Assembly (NCBI GenBank): GCA_961205875.1
Contig: OY540820.1
Coordinates: forward strand, 9,610,001-9,674,000
DNA length: 64,000 nucleotides
Reading direction: 5' to 3'
DNA from: Sialis fuliginosa
Lineage: Eukaryota > Arthropoda > Insecta > Megaloptera > Sialidae
This document shows positions 26,699 through 40,400 of this stretch, in pieces. Numbering within the stretch: the stretch's first letter is position 1; each line of letters opens with the position of its first letter. The notes beneath the pieces were generated by a model. That model was given only the letters and a program-made list of their open reading frames with translations. It searched no databases and was not told the origin of the DNA. The position numbers were made by a program, and so were the translations under genes.

Positions 26699-27177
26699 GA
26701 GGAGCAATAGATAAATCCACTTTGAACTGAAATGACTTTTTTTTGACCAAAGATTTAAAACCCCTTTAAAAATGACTTTGAAAACGTGTCTCGGAACAAA
26801 AAATCCACTATAAAAAGTTTGTATGCGATTATTATGTTAAAATTTCTTTGACAAAATGTGCCTTATTGATTAAAAATATTGTTTTCTGACACTTACAACT
26901 GTTTGCCATTACAAGTTATGATATCTCTGAGGTTCAAATGTGGATAAATGCAACGTTACGGAATAAAATCGTATATCTAATTTTTTAAAGTTATCCATCT
27001 CCCAACTTGCGCAAAGACGCTAATTCATAATTTGGGTATTAAAAAAATCTCCACTGTACCTACCTATAACCATACTCAAAAGTTTAAAAAAGTAAATGAA
27101 AATAGGGTAGTTACATTTTGATCCCTCCTGTAAAATTTGCAAAAATGGATTTATCCGGTTTTGTTCTGATGCTCCTC
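26699..27177. mobile_element. Foldback element with GAGGAGC ends
   Basis: GAGGAGCAATAGATAAATCCA and TGGATTTATCC...GATGCTCCTC are inverted with a short insertion in one arm. Inner CAATATTTGAGG-side and AAAAATGG-side pairing is partial. About 480 bases, non-coding. Confidence 0.6.
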
Positions 27178-27539
27178 ATTTTATAGTTTATAGACATCAG
27201 GAACATAAAAGGTTAGGTATTGCCACAAGCCCCTCCTCTTGGATTTTTCAAAAATATAATTTTTCCACAAATGGCCGTTGTTAATTCTTAACCCTTAACG
27301 TTCTTAACTGAACTGAAATTAAGCTAACTATGTCTTTTCTGGACCCCCCATATCACTTTTATCGATCTTCAATCTATCTATTTTATCCAATAATCCTTTG
27401 TGTATTTTCAATCCTGTTTAAATTTATTATTTAACTAAAACATGAAATCCAAATAAACTATACTTACATACCTATCTACCATCTATTTCATCAAAACTAG
27501 AAAAGTGAGCAAGCAAGCCTTCTAGAAAACCCATTTCAG

Positions 27540-27850
27540 TACAAAATTAACAATCGCCCCATTCGCCCACCTATAATGTGATATAATACACGACGTTGCC
27601 GACAGATCGCGCCACAACATTCGGTTATAAATTGGCGCTAACGTCGCATCAGTGAATCTCGCCACATCTCGCCTATAACTTCATATCAGTCTCTGATATC
27701 CACTTGATACCGCTTGTGCTGTACAAACCGTCTCAACATCGTTTGTCCTGCTCTTCCTCCTTCTACCCCCTCCCCCACCCTTTCATTTCGTCACCCCATC
27801 ATCTCCAACACTTTTCTCATACGCGTTTTTCATTCTTTTTTTCTTTTTGC
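27540..27850 (+). promoter_or_regulatory. Candidate promoter and 5' UTR (TATA box plus initiators)
   Basis: A block richer in C and CpG than its surroundings. TATAAA at 27626 is followed by TCAGT centred on A27651, and a second TCAGT lies at about 27686. The arthropod initiator is TCAGT and a TATA box lies 25-31 bases upstream of it. The tract that follows is pyrimidine-rich and lacks long frames, as in a 5' UTR. It is about 6.5 kb upstream of the first recognised perlecan exon on the same strand; that it drives perlecan is inference. Confidence 0.4.
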
Positions 27851-29385
27851 TGCTTGCTAGACGTCAGATGAAAGTTAACCAATTATGTGTCTAGTTTTGT
27901 TTCAAAGTATTTAATATTTACCTGTATCTAGTCATTTATAAGATCTTTACGATATAATATGCTGTAAAATTACATAGAACTTGGTGGAGTAGCAAATTAT
28001 TAAAAATCGAATGGTATTTCTGTAGAAAAAACGAAAATTTTCTTCGGCTTGTGTCACATTTTTCTTTACTGATTATCTATATTTTGTTTTATGACATATC
28101 ATCCATAAGTAATTAATTTGTCATTAGATATTGAAATATGTCACGAAAGAGTAATATTTTAATTATATTTGTTATCTCTATAATATATTACTTCATAGAA
28201 CTTATTCAACTTATTAAAAATTACTGTTTCTAACCGACCAGATATGGTTTAAAGATTATAAAAAATTAAGTCAACCAAAAAATTACAGCCTGTACATTGA
28301 TTTGAAACAAGTCACTTATGCCCCACTGTGCGCCGCCCCTCCTAGCTTGGTGCCCCAGGTGGTCGCCTTGTTCCCCCCTCCCCTACTAAAGCCGGTACTG
28401 ATACTAACTATTATAATATAACTAAGTTGATAAATAATAAGAATAAATTAATCAGTTAAATATTCAAATTATTTGCAATTATAGGCAATGAAAATAAATT
28501 ATCTGTTTTCTTTTCATCACCTTATATTGAATACGGTCGTTTTTATTACATCAGCTTGAAGATTTTCAAAATCAAATCAAAAAGACAAATCTTCCAATAT
28601 CCTCCACAAAACTTCGATAATCTTATAGAAATTACAAAAAATTTCACTGAAAATCCGCCAGAATTTCCCATCATTATATAATGATTTGCTTGTAAGTGAC
28701 TACGTGATGTTACGTAACAGACCCACTACAGGGACAGTCGAAGGAAAATTAAAAAAATATATTTTACAAAATGGAAATATGAAAAAAATAACATTAAAAA
28801 AAACAATTATACATAGGCAAATTGCACCAGACGTTGATAACTGATAGGATAGGATTTAGAGTTGCTCTGGAATGAACAAGGCAGGTAATATTCACGAAAT
28901 GTTGTATATAATGACACATCTACTAGCATATATATTTCGTAAAAGTCAAATTAAATTGCACATTTAATTGATATTGTAAGAAAAAAAACAATTATTTTAA
29001 AGAGGGGGGGGGCAGTTTTTTAAAAGCTTAAATAAACTGTCAGAAAATTACCAAATGAACAGTTGTAAAATTAAGTCTGAGCTTTTGAGCAAAGGTCACG
29101 TTTTTATCTACTTTACCATATTTTATAAGATTTATTATACTACAGACTTTTAGTCGACCGATAGTTTGATCAAATTCAAGCTGTAAACTAATTAGTCGCC
29201 GATTTAACAGTTTAGTTAGTGACAGCTAATCACAGTCCTAATAATGACATTTCATTAACAATCGGCTATTTGATTGACAATGTGTACACTCGCACAATAC
29301 GCCAGTCGGCTGACAATTGCTCGACTTTAAAATCAAATGCGAATTGGCCGTTGGTCGTTTTTTAATCGGTTGGTATTCCACTTCC
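27851..29385. other. Non-coding stretch, possibly first intron
   Basis: AT-rich with a C-rich repeat fragment at 28318-28400 ending in AAGCCGGTACTG. If the 27.6 kb block is a perlecan promoter, this lies in its first intron. No exon was found. Confidence 0.45.
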
Positions 29386-29912
29386 AAGGTACTGGCACTA
29401 GTCCTGGATATGACCCCAGTAATGGCTATTTTTAAATTAAATGTACTGAATTAGAAATATTTGTTGATATTTGATTACTACTATTTCTTAATATTAATCT
29501 ATATACATTTAACTGTCTTACAGCGAAATTTGATGACAATCGGCCAATAGGTGTCAAAATGGTGGACATTTAAACTAATTATTAGTATAATTCATTTATT
29601 AATTATTATATTATCAAAGCAACTGCTTTACATTATTTCTTTTATATCTTTCTTGTTGTAGTACTACTACACTACGAGCTCATTTACTGGTTTTACTTTT
29701 TCCATTACAGGAGAAAAAACATAAACAAAATAAAAGGCTATAATTTAAAAAACAAACTATATTTGCAGACTTTGGTAATTAAATTGATTAAATAAAGAGT
29801 TACTTGTTTTATTAGTAACATGAATTCATAAGAATTACAAAAAAGAATCCCGTCAATCACAAAAACAGTAAACCTTGCTCTTAATAGCGGCCATAACTGG
29901 TGCAAGTACCTT
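29386..29912 (-). mobile_element. GGTACTGG family, copy 3 (527 bases)
   Basis: Both terminal repeats are present (AAGGTACTGGCACTAGT and ACTGGTGCAAGTACCTT), each with a substitution. The copy lacks part of the middle around the GCAGTGATGG segment. A 121-codon antisense frame at its right edge arises from the repeat and is not a gene. Confidence 0.9.
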
Positions 29913-31828
29913 ATATTTCTATACCAATTTCCGATTAAAAATCTGTATTGTGCACGAGCTCTTAGATGGTACGAAATATTACCTATTAATAAATACGGTT
30001 CTGTAAATAACCCCCAATTTTCCACACCCCACACCAATTTTACAAGAGGCATTGTCACTCCTACTACCCCTCTCCATTTTAAATCCCCACCACTATCAAA
30101 CAAGAAGTCACAAGCTGTTAACTAGACTTTTAACACTGTAATATTGTACGACAAAAATTACTGTCTCCGTAATGATAAACAAAGATGGACTTATACCGTT
30201 ACATTACGTTTTCATATCATGTCAAAACGAAGATGGCAATAGTTTGGGGGAATCATTTATGAAAGAGAATGAGGTTTTTTTTCTCCTTTATTTCAGGGAA
30301 TTTGTTTTTCAAACAAAATATTACACGAACGGTATCTGAATACTAAATGCTGAATTTGTCGTCCGTGGTTAGATAGGGTTACTTTCTGGGGGTGAACAGG
30401 GGTTAAAAAGATTTCCTCAGGAATGTGTGACCCTATTCTCTTCCTTTTCGTCTTGCATGCTTCCGTATTTATAACGTATGATTTGTTGTATATGTTTTAT
30501 GTTAAATGATGAATATTATTATATTATGTATTAATGGTTTTTTTTTTATAACTATTATACTTAAATACCATTCTTTCAGTGGCGAGGCGTGAAATTTTTA
30601 ATAAGGGAAACATATTTTGTCAATCCTACTCCTCTTATTATTTCATTTATCGAAATGAGTCGATATTTCTTTGACGAGTTGAAGTTCACTGCAGGAAATT
30701 TCACTAAAAAATTTCGTTTGTTTATTGTACAGAAAATGACGTGAGAAGTTGAAGGTCTGTATCTCTAACCGTTTTCGAGATATAGCCTATCAAAGTTTTA
30801 GTTTCTTCAAATTTTTGAAGAAAAATGACCACAACTTTTGAACGGGTGGTCAGATGTGATTTTTGTTGACGGATTTGAAATCAAAGTGTCAAAATCTATA
30901 CAATGACATGTATAATACTTGAAAATTTGACAAAAAAATGTAATTCTTATTAAATATACTCTATTCCGGAGTTAATAAGTTAACTTAGAAATGAACTAGT
31001 CATATTCAATCCCACTTAACAATTAATTATCTAGGTATTTTCATTTTCTATTTTCATTACAGTATTTTTATCAAAAAATATCATACTACTGATAAGAAAA
31101 CGGTGAAAATATAAGATAAAGTAGGAATGTAATAATAAAATTTAAAAATTATTTTTTCGATAACTAAAGTTAGGTAACCTAAATGGCTTTAGATAATTTA
31201 CTTTCAAGTGACGTAGAATACGTCTATACAAAAGCTCATTACGATCGACGACCCAGTTGAAGTTTCTCTTGTATAAAGATTAAGCTGCGGAATAACTCAG
31301 AAACCTTGACAATTTGTAAAGATAGATTAGATGTATACTAATAGAAGTAACACAATCATATTTTAACTCCTTGTCAAAAAGTCATAGCTTTAAACTACTA
31401 ATAGTTATTAAATTAAATTTAATTCTAAAAACGTTTCACTCGTTTAGAAAACTGATCTAAAAACCACATTTATTAATGCACTTTTAACGCGATAATAAAA
31501 TTAAATATGATTTCATAAATGCAGGAATTATGATACAATAATTAATCATAATTCTACTGGACGTATGTGGTCAGATATGAGAAGCATTTAAAAAATAACA
31601 AATAGTAATTATATTATTCTTAATAACGTAATTAAAACAAATAGGTTCTTAAATACATATTTATACAGATTCATTATGTGCAATAATTCTTCACGAGTTT
31701 TTAATTACAATTAAAAATAATATAAGTAACCATATATACAGGTAATCCCAGTTTATTATAGACTCGTTAAAATTTCGTTTCGTTATTCGTCATATTTTTG
31801 TCAGTAAATAATGTAAATACATATGTAT
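29913..31828. other. Non-coding stretch
   Basis: AT-rich. The part 30690-30990 (ACCGTTTTCGAGATATAGCC and related words) has the style of a decayed transposon 3' end. No gene recognised. Confidence 0.5.
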
Positions 31829-32317
31829 AAGGTTTTTTGGATATGACTGTATGAATGTATTGCATTAAAAATATAATTTGTTGATATTTGAATACTACCA
31901 TTTCTGGATATTAATCTATATACAACTGTCTTACAGCGTGATTTGATGTTAATCGGTCAATAGGTGTTAAAATGGTGGACATTTAAACTAATTATTAGTT
32001 AATTAATTTATTTGTTAGTTATTATACCTATTATCATGAAACTGCTTTACATTGTTTCAAACTTGACGATTCTTTCTTTTATATCTTTTGTGTCGTAGTA
32101 CTTATCATTTTGTAATCATTAGCAAGTGTCCATCACTGCGTGCTCATTACTGGTTTTACTTTATCCATTACTGGAGAAAAAACATAAACAAAATAAAAGG
32201 CTATAATTAAAAAAACTATATTTGGTGACTTTGGCAATTAAATTGATTAAATAAAGCTCGTCAAACTTAAAACAGTAAACCTTGCTCTTATAGCGGCCAT
32301 TACTGGCGCTAGTACCT
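31829..32317 (-). mobile_element. GGTACTGG family, copy 4
   Basis: Body conserved (GTAATCATTAGCAAGTGTCC, TCATTACTGGTTTTACTTTA). The left end is diverged (AAGGTTTTTTGGATATGAC) and the right end reads TACTGGCGCTAGTACCT. About 60 bases near the ATGAATTCATG portion are missing. Confidence 0.85.
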
Positions 32318-32439
32318 AATATGTTTTTTTTAATTAATACTTAATATTCAAATCTGTAGGCTTTATAATATGTTAAACGTTTTATATGCAATATTATACA
32401 TTTTGAAAGTTTTTAACTGTTTTTCATGTATGTTTGTTT

Positions 32440-32729
32440 TAACTCAATAATAAAACTACTGAACCGATTATGTTGGGACTTTAACTGTTAGAAAGCCTAA
32501 GATTAGAAATAGACTATATGATAATTAATTTATAAAAGGCCCGTATCAAGGAAAATTTACAGTAAATATTTTTAAATAAAAATTAAGAGAATAATAATTA
32601 CATTAACAGCAATTGTAACGTTGATGTAATTAATCCATCATTACTGCTCTAAAAAGTAGGCACTTTTTAGAGCAGCCAGTAGCACGGAATACTCGTCGAT
32701 TTTAAAGCGAAGCCGCGGGAAAATCTAGT
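32440..32729 (+). repeat. Repeat ending GCGAAGCCGCGGG...CTAG (Helitron-like 3' end)
   Basis: Begins near AACTCAATAATAAAACTACTG and ends AAAGCGAAGCCGCGGGAAAATCTAG followed by T. A short GC-rich hairpin before a terminal CTAG and insertion before T are features of Helitron ends. It contains the perfect hairpin at 32644..32675. Confidence 0.45.
32644..32675. repeat. Short perfect hairpin
   Basis: CTGCTCTAAAAAGT pairs with ACTTTTTAGAGCAG around a 4-base loop. It stands just ahead of the CTAG end of the surrounding repeat. Confidence 0.7.
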
Positions 32730-33189
32730 TGTTTAAATAATTTTTAAACGATATGTAAATTTAGAAACCATGACTCAACTAATGTAGGTTATAAATAAAA
32801 TACTTTAGAGTGCGCCAAATTATCTAACTTTTTTGTGGTTGTAAACAAATTTAATTCCTCAACTAATTTATTTCTTCCGTATCTTAAAAATTTAATAAAC
32901 AAAAACTATTAAAAACTAGATGTACACAAACATAGCCAACTACAGTCTTACATTACAACAGTTTGTCCCTCCCACGCATGTAACTCTGCAAGAATGATAA
33001 TTTAATGTTGATAAAGCAATTACTCACTTATAGTCAATTTTCTCAACGATATTGCATGCTTTCAAAGTGTTTTGTAGTTTCAATTTAATAAACGACTTGT
33101 TAGTTAACCAACAATCGCAATTGGACATAGATTATTTAACTCAATTCAAAAGATAGTTGAAAGTATAAACATGAACGTCAGTGTCTTAA

Positions 33190-33753
33190 TCCACCAGCTA
33201 TGGCCGCTATAAGAGCAAGGTTTACTGTTTTTGAGATTGACGGACTTCTTTTTTGTAATTCTCATGAACTCATGTTACTAATAAAATAAGTTATTTATTT
33301 AATCAATTTAATTACCAAAGTTCGCAAATATAGTTCGTTTTTTAAATTATAGCCTTTATTATAGCCTATTTTGTTTATGTTTTTTCTCCATTAATGGATA
33401 AAGTAAAACCAGTAATCAGCACGAAGTGATAGATACTTGCTAATGATTACAAAATGATAAGTACTACGACACAAAAGATATAAAAGAAAGAATCGATAAA
33501 TTTGAAACAACGTAAAGCAGTTGATACGATAATATAATAATTAATAAATGAATTATACTAATAAGTAATAATTAGTTTAAATGTCCACCATGTTGACACC
33601 TATTGGCCGATTGTCATCAAAACACGCTGTAAGACAGTTAAATGTATTACATAGATTAATATTCAGAAATGGTAGTTATCAAATATTAACAAATATTTCT
33701 AATTCAGTACGTTTAATAAAAATAGCCATTACTGGGGTAATATCCAGTACCTT
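33190..33753 (+). mobile_element. GGTACTGG family, copy 5
   Basis: Same orientation as copy 1. The left terminal repeat is reduced to CCACCAGCTATGGCCGC; the right end reads GGGGTAATATCCAGTACCTT. It ends about 400 bases before perlecan exon A. Confidence 0.86.
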
Positions 33754-34150
33754 ATAAACTTAAATAAATACCATATTCCCCACATTCTAACGAAGGCCTC
33801 TCTACCGCCAGAAATTTTTAGGGAGGAGGAGATAATTTTTTTGTTTCTTATGTAAAAAATAAAATGTGTATTATATATGTAGTATAACCATCTGACTCCT
33901 CGCTAGTAATTTCTTTTCTTTTTTTATCTTCATGCAAATATTTTTCGCAGAATTTTATATAACTTCTTGTATAGCAGTTATTCAGATATTTTTTCTATAT
34001 CCATTTTCTAGTGCTAAAAATAAGCCGAATGAATTACCTCCCTTCTCCTTCCCGGGCCCAAGACTAGTGTCCTGTACTCCACCCCTTTGTGGGGGTCATA
34101 ATAAAAAATAAAAAATATGTGAAATTAACAATATTTCCTTTATTTTTCAG

Positions 34151-34426
34151 AGAGATTCAAATCATCACAGAAGAAATAGTTTAAATACCAGGGACCATAT
34201 TATAGACAATAATCATAATGAAGATACTCATTGGTTAACGAAGTCTCTTCATAGAATAAAAAGAGGTTTTTGGGATTCGATATTTTCCCCAACTACAACG
34301 CAACCTCCAGAGACATCTACCGAGGGAACTACAAACGTAAATGAAAACTCGATAGATGGCGCTCCATCCCAGCACCTTGTACGCAAACCACGGCAATCTG
34401 AAGAAGAAAATCTTGATAATGAATTG
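34151..34426 (+). CDS. trol: perlecan exon A: basic/acidic N-terminal segment with furin-like site
   Basis: Exon of 92 codons in phase 0 at its start, after acceptor TTTTTCAG and before donor GTAATT. The in-frame sequence upstream of the acceptor meets a stop before any Met, so the true start lies in an earlier exon. The product is His/Asn-rich, then has WLTKSLHRIKR (residues 28-38), followed by GFWDSIF and a Thr/Pro/Glu-rich tail. RIKR (35-38) fits the R-x-K-R rule for furin-type proprotein cleavage in the secretory pathway. That would release a short propeptide, which is inference. No domain is recognised in this exon. Confidence 0.85.
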
Positions 34427-37400
34427 GTAATTTACTTTTAATATCAATACATGTAATAAAACAAGATTCGTTTTTAATAAAAACAATATCGATATAATGA
34501 TCTTTTCCACTGATATCTTGATTTTATTAGATTTTAAGTAAAGAAATCTGTATTATCGATTTTAGTTCAACTGTTCATCCATAGATGAAACTTCATTGTT
34601 GTATTTAAATTCAAAATAGTTTTTAAAAGAATGTTTTACTAAATTTTCAACTCTTGAATTATTAATTAAACTTTAATAGATTGTTTATTTTTTATAAAAT
34701 AAGTGAATATATAATATTATATTACATTATTTATTAATTTTTTTTAGTTCATACCAGAAAATCCTGACAAAGTGACAGAAATCGATTTAAAAAGTAATGA
34801 AATAATCGAACAATTACCATCTGAGTCAGACAAATTAGATCTTGGAGAAACTTTACCAGCGCATCGTCATAACAGGTGTGTATTTATGAAATTTTACGTA
34901 TACTTAATTATATAATTTGTTCTTAGGTGTTATTAAACCTAAAAAGTTCTTTTATAAAATTCGTTTAAGTTCCATATATAATTATAATAGAGACATATGA
35001 ACAAAACATGGCTATTTAAATATTGAACAAAAATTCATATTTGATTTACTTAATTTTAAAATATTTCCATTTTCTTATTACATGAAATTGTTATGACCAA
35101 AATATATTAAATTATATCGTCTGGAAACGTTTTCCAATCAGATCTTATTGATAGGGTAGATAAAGTAGCAATCCCAGCATTCTGCGTGGATCATTATGAA
35201 TTTGTATCTTAGGACGACTGTAAATCTATATTTATTGCATTTAATAATATAATAGTAGTGACGTTCAAAATATAAATAATAACAGCTTAATTATGTAGAC
35301 ACAAGTAATAGCGAGCTTTCGAATCACAGATTCATCCTCAGGCTAAAAATATAATAAATAACAATTAAATACAATAATATAATGTACAAATATTGACATT
35401 TTAAATTAAAAATTCAGAAATATACCTGTCTCAATTTATTTTCTTTTCTACAAGATATATTTCTGAATTTTTAATTTAAAATGTCAATATTTTTACATTA
35501 TATTTTTGTATTTAATGGCTTATTTATTATATTTTTAACCTGAGGATGAATCTGTGATTCGAAAGCTCGTTATTACTTTTTCTTTAATACATTTCTGACG
35601 TCTACACAATTAACTTTTGTTTGACACACTTCTTTAGAATAGCATACTTGACACATTGGGGTTTTGTGTACCCCATCGACAAAAATCATCATAAAAAATA
35701 AAATATTAAATATTTCTACTTGAGAATTTTTTTTACAGGTTTTTGAAAAGTTTCTTTTGAAGACTGTATAAGTTATATAGTAAAATATTAATAGAAAGTA
35801 TGTTAAAAAAATTGGAAGATTAGATAAGATTTGGTTACTTTAAATTAACATAGAAAAAACGTGGGGTTGATTGTACCCCAGTGTGTCAAACAAAGGTTAA
35901 GCTGTTATTATTTATTGCATTAAAGTTAGGCTCCTCGCTGTGAACACCTGTTATAAGGAATAAAAAAATCATTGACGGATATATATATATTTTTTAGAGT
36001 GGACAGCGATGATGAAGATTTCGCAGGATCAGGAGAAGTTGAAGGATCTGCAGGCGCGGAAAGTGTTACTACAGCGGATAAGGAGCCTTTTAGGGCATGT
36101 GAGTGTTATTAAATTTAGTGTAAAGTTGTGGAAATTTTTTGGTGCTTTTTTAGTTAAAAAAAATCATAGAAAAAAATAATCCACGAAAATTCCTCCCGAA
36201 GAATAAATGTCTGAATTCAATACTGTAATGAGACCCCAAAATTAAAATTTTCTTGGGTCCCATGAAGTTATAACGCGCCACTTTTATTGGGATTCGATAA
36301 ATTAACCCTATTTAAGTAGTGACTTACAAAATTGTCTGTTTTTAGATTTCTACAGAATTACTTTAACTATCGAAGAGCCTTATGATGAGCACTACGCCGA
36401 CAAAAACAGTCCAAAGTTCCACGCTATAGCTGATAAATTGCAGAGGGGTGTTGAAAATCTCTACACCGATTTACCAGGAAAGAAATCTACAACAGTTATT
36501 AACATTGCAAAGTAAGAATTTACTTAATCAGATATTTTTATAATTATTTTTGAGAGTTGTTAAGAATTATAATATCTTCCAAATGTACGATAATTATTTT
36601 GTATATACAGTGTATTCCAAGTTGATTAAGACATAGAATATTTAACGTGGGGACAATTAGAAATGTTGTAGTAACCTTTGGTTAAATTTAACGATATGTG
36701 ATTGGTGCATTTTAAAATGTCCCTTGAAACTAACTGATAAATTTTAAATTAATCAACAGTATTTTGTTTTCAACTTTAATAAAAGAATAAAATACATTAA
36801 TGAAATTAAAGTAAGCATCCTAGATAAAATTATAATAATATTTTTTGGCAGATATAAATTTGAAAACAAAATACTAATTACTATTTTATTAAATTTTGTG
36901 ATGGCATTTCAAAATGCACCAATGACACATCATTAAATTTGACCAAAGGTTACTACAACATTTCTAATTGTCCCCATGTTGCTAAACTAAAGAACATGGA
37001 GTGATATTTAAAAAACAAAATTTATGGATAGACTAGAATAAATATCTTTTTTCAATTTTAAATAAATTGTATTGTTTATAAGGGCAATAATTTTAAGTCC
37101 ATATATTTAAATCCTCCCCTCCCCAAACTATTTTATGCGTGATATAAACAACAAAAATGTTGATATGTTTCAGGGAAGAAAGTGATATGTTCAAATGCAA
37201 GGTTATTCTTGACTTGGGTTTACAATATGGCAAACAAGAAGAGGTTGAAAATAGGTTCAGAAGTCAGGTTCACAACTACAGAAAGATAGGAGATATTCCT
37301 GTGTTTGATTCGGATAGTATTAAGTTCAGAGTATTTGAAGGTAAGTTGTTGTTACTTTCTCAATAAATAATAATTATATGTGTGTACAACCATATTGACT

Positions 37401-40400
37401 AGAATCCTAATGAAGACTTCATGTGAAATCGAAACACATGCGTATAAATGATAAAGTTGTGTGGTGACTTAAGTGTATTTTTTAGGTTCATTGTATTTAT
37501 TATAACTAACAACAAAACCGGATTTAGATGTAGCTAGGCCCTTGACTACGTCTTAAAATTTGGCCTTTTATTAATCCGGTTCTGTTAAACTAAAGAACAT
37601 GGAGTGATATTTAAAAAAAAAATTGCTGGAAAGACTAGAATAAATATCTCTTTTTGTGAAGGGCCCAATGTTTTTTGTTTTAAATAAATTGTATTGTTTA
37701 TAAGGGAATTAATTTTAAGTCCATATATTTGAATCCAAATTACATATTTTTTATGTTAATTTTTTCTTTATTAATTATTTTATTTTTATTTTTTTCTTCT
37801 TCCATATATCCTATAATTACTACCCACGTTAATTATTATTATAAATTGCTTCACTGTTACACAATTGTGAATCGAAAAAATGGTACAAAAAAATCCATAT
37901 CCTCTTCCTTGTATTCATACATATCCTAAATAGACAAACGTTCAGAATGTCCTCCTAACCAACTCCAATGTAGAAGTGGAGGATGCTTACCACCAGAACT
38001 TCGTTGTAACGGAGTCGCCGAATGCGATGACGAAACAGACGAGATTGGTTGTCCAGAAACAACTGGTATGTTTCTTATAATTAACTGTACAAATTAACAA
38101 ATAATAAACAAAACGAACGCTTAAGATCATAATTATCTATATATAACATGAATCATAAGCAAAGAAGAGTCAAACCGAAATTGAAAACAATTTTTAATTG
38201 TGTACAGTAAGTTTTTTTATTTTTATTTTTTCGGTCCCATTGGCCTATGTTTTAGCTTTGGATCAAAAGTTAATTGTCCCAAAATTTCAGATTCGTAGAT
38301 CAAACCTGTGAACGACGCAAACCGAGTCTTTTTCTGATTTGATTAACATGGGAAAAATTACTTTTTTACTTACGCGTAAATTTTTTTAACCTAACCTAAC
38401 CTATGTTTTAGCTTTGGATCAAAAGTTAATTGTCCCAAAATTTCAGACTCGTAGATGAAACCTGTTAACGACGCAAACCGAGTCTTTTTTTGATTTGATT
38501 AACATGGGAAAAATTTCTTTTTTACTTATGCGTAATTTTTTTTTGAATTTCTCAGAACAATATTTTGTAATACATACAAATACAGTATTTTTTTAAGATA
38601 TGTTTGTTTATAAATTGGATTTTACTTTTTATGATAATGTTTAAACGAAAATATTTTAAAAAATAGTGAATCTATGAATGACCACTTAGGATCTTTTTTG
38701 TAAGAAATTTAATTATCTATAATATGCTGCTATAAGAAATTAAAATAAATACATTTTTCAACGAGCTCTTCACGCATAAGTAAAAAAATAATTTTTCTCA
38801 TGTTAATCAAATGGGAAAAAGACTCGGTTTGCGCCGTTAACAGGTTTGATCTATTAGTCTGAAATTTCGGGACAATTAACTAAAACATTGGCCAATGGAA
38901 CCGCAAAAAAATCAACACAAGTATGGTCGTTTTAATTTTGAAGATGATCACTAAATCGTATACTTTTTTATTTTATTTTTATTTTTCTAATTATTTTTGA
39001 AAAGGTTTGTAATAGTAATGATTTAACCATTTTCCAGATTTTAAACCGTTTTTAAGTTAAAAAAAAAATGATAATGTAGTCATATGGTGGCCACATTATT
39101 TTATTTTAGTTTCGATTCGAAATTAAATAATTTTCAGTTCGACTCTGCTTCAAATAATTATATTGAACTAAAATTCAGAATAATTTATTAACGCATCCAG
39201 CTTAACACATAACTTCATAAATAATAATGATAAGTAACATCCATTGTAGTAAATAGAGCGATATTCATTCTTATTTTAAATCTAACAATATGTAAGGTAG
39301 ACTAAGGTAAAATAGATTTTTTTCAATGACAAAAAATTAATAAAACTAAGAATTAAAAAATATCAAAAAAATGTTGATCTGATTTACCTTAATTTACCCA
39401 ATAATAAGTAAAATTATATTATTAATAATATAATATTTTATTGTAGTAAAATCAAAACTGACTTAAGATACAAATATTTATTACACAGGCCGACATAATT
39501 TAGTTGTCTCTACTTGAATAGGTGATTTCGGAGGTTTTTCACTTATTTAAGTAGAGACAACAGAACAAATAAGTTGTTGTCGGCCTGTGTTATTTTACAA
39601 TACGTATCTTTAGTGTAAGAAGGGTATTTTTCTTTACAGTTAAATATTTTTCAAAGTTATCTAATAATTTTTTTTAATAATAATAAAAGGAAAGTAAAAA
39701 ATACTTTTTTTTTACTAATTATAAAAATTATTTAAAACAAGTAAACAAAAATCAAAATATCATAGTGCTTTTATATTTAAAATGCATTGCTTAGGGTTTA
39801 GGTCAGTAATATTAAAAATGTAACAAAATAATTTTATTTTAACATTATAATTAATAATATTTATATAAAATAGTATTATAACTTATAACACATAATTTTT
39901 ATCTCTGTAATTGCTACTGTCATTTAAATTCAGCAACTAAACTGACTAACTCCACCAAATTACGAAAAATTTAATATTTTGTAAGCACACTTTTAAAAAA
40001 TATTTCTCTTGCATAAAAAATGGCGTTAATCACTTTAAGTTCTGAATGATCTATTAATTCTGGTGGCAGCTTTAATTTATTTATCATTAATAATAATTTG
40101 TTTATTAGTTTATAGTTTGATAAAAAAGAAAGTAGATAATAATATTAAATATGTTTTATTGTCTAATATATTATGTACAGAAAATGTTGACATTTAAATT
40201 TAAATAAGTACTTACTCAAATTAATCATATCATTTAAAAAAATATAAAACTTTTGTTTGTCAACCTGTATATTATATGAACATAATAATTATATAAACAT
40301 AATATATTTGAAAATCACTCACGCTCACGCCGAGTCACTGCCGTGACCCGAAAAATTCATGGCCCGCACGCAGCTCTACCATGAAGTTTAACTATAAGTA

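Noticed and set aside
29738-30103. 121-codon antisense open frame
   Set aside because: Its C-terminal half lies in copy 3 of the GGTACTGG transposon family, whose other copies give the same peptide with changes and stops; the rest has no domain.
38384-38404. Interstitial telomere array
   Set aside because: Only three CCTAA words; too short to call an array, so kept only as a low-interest observation.
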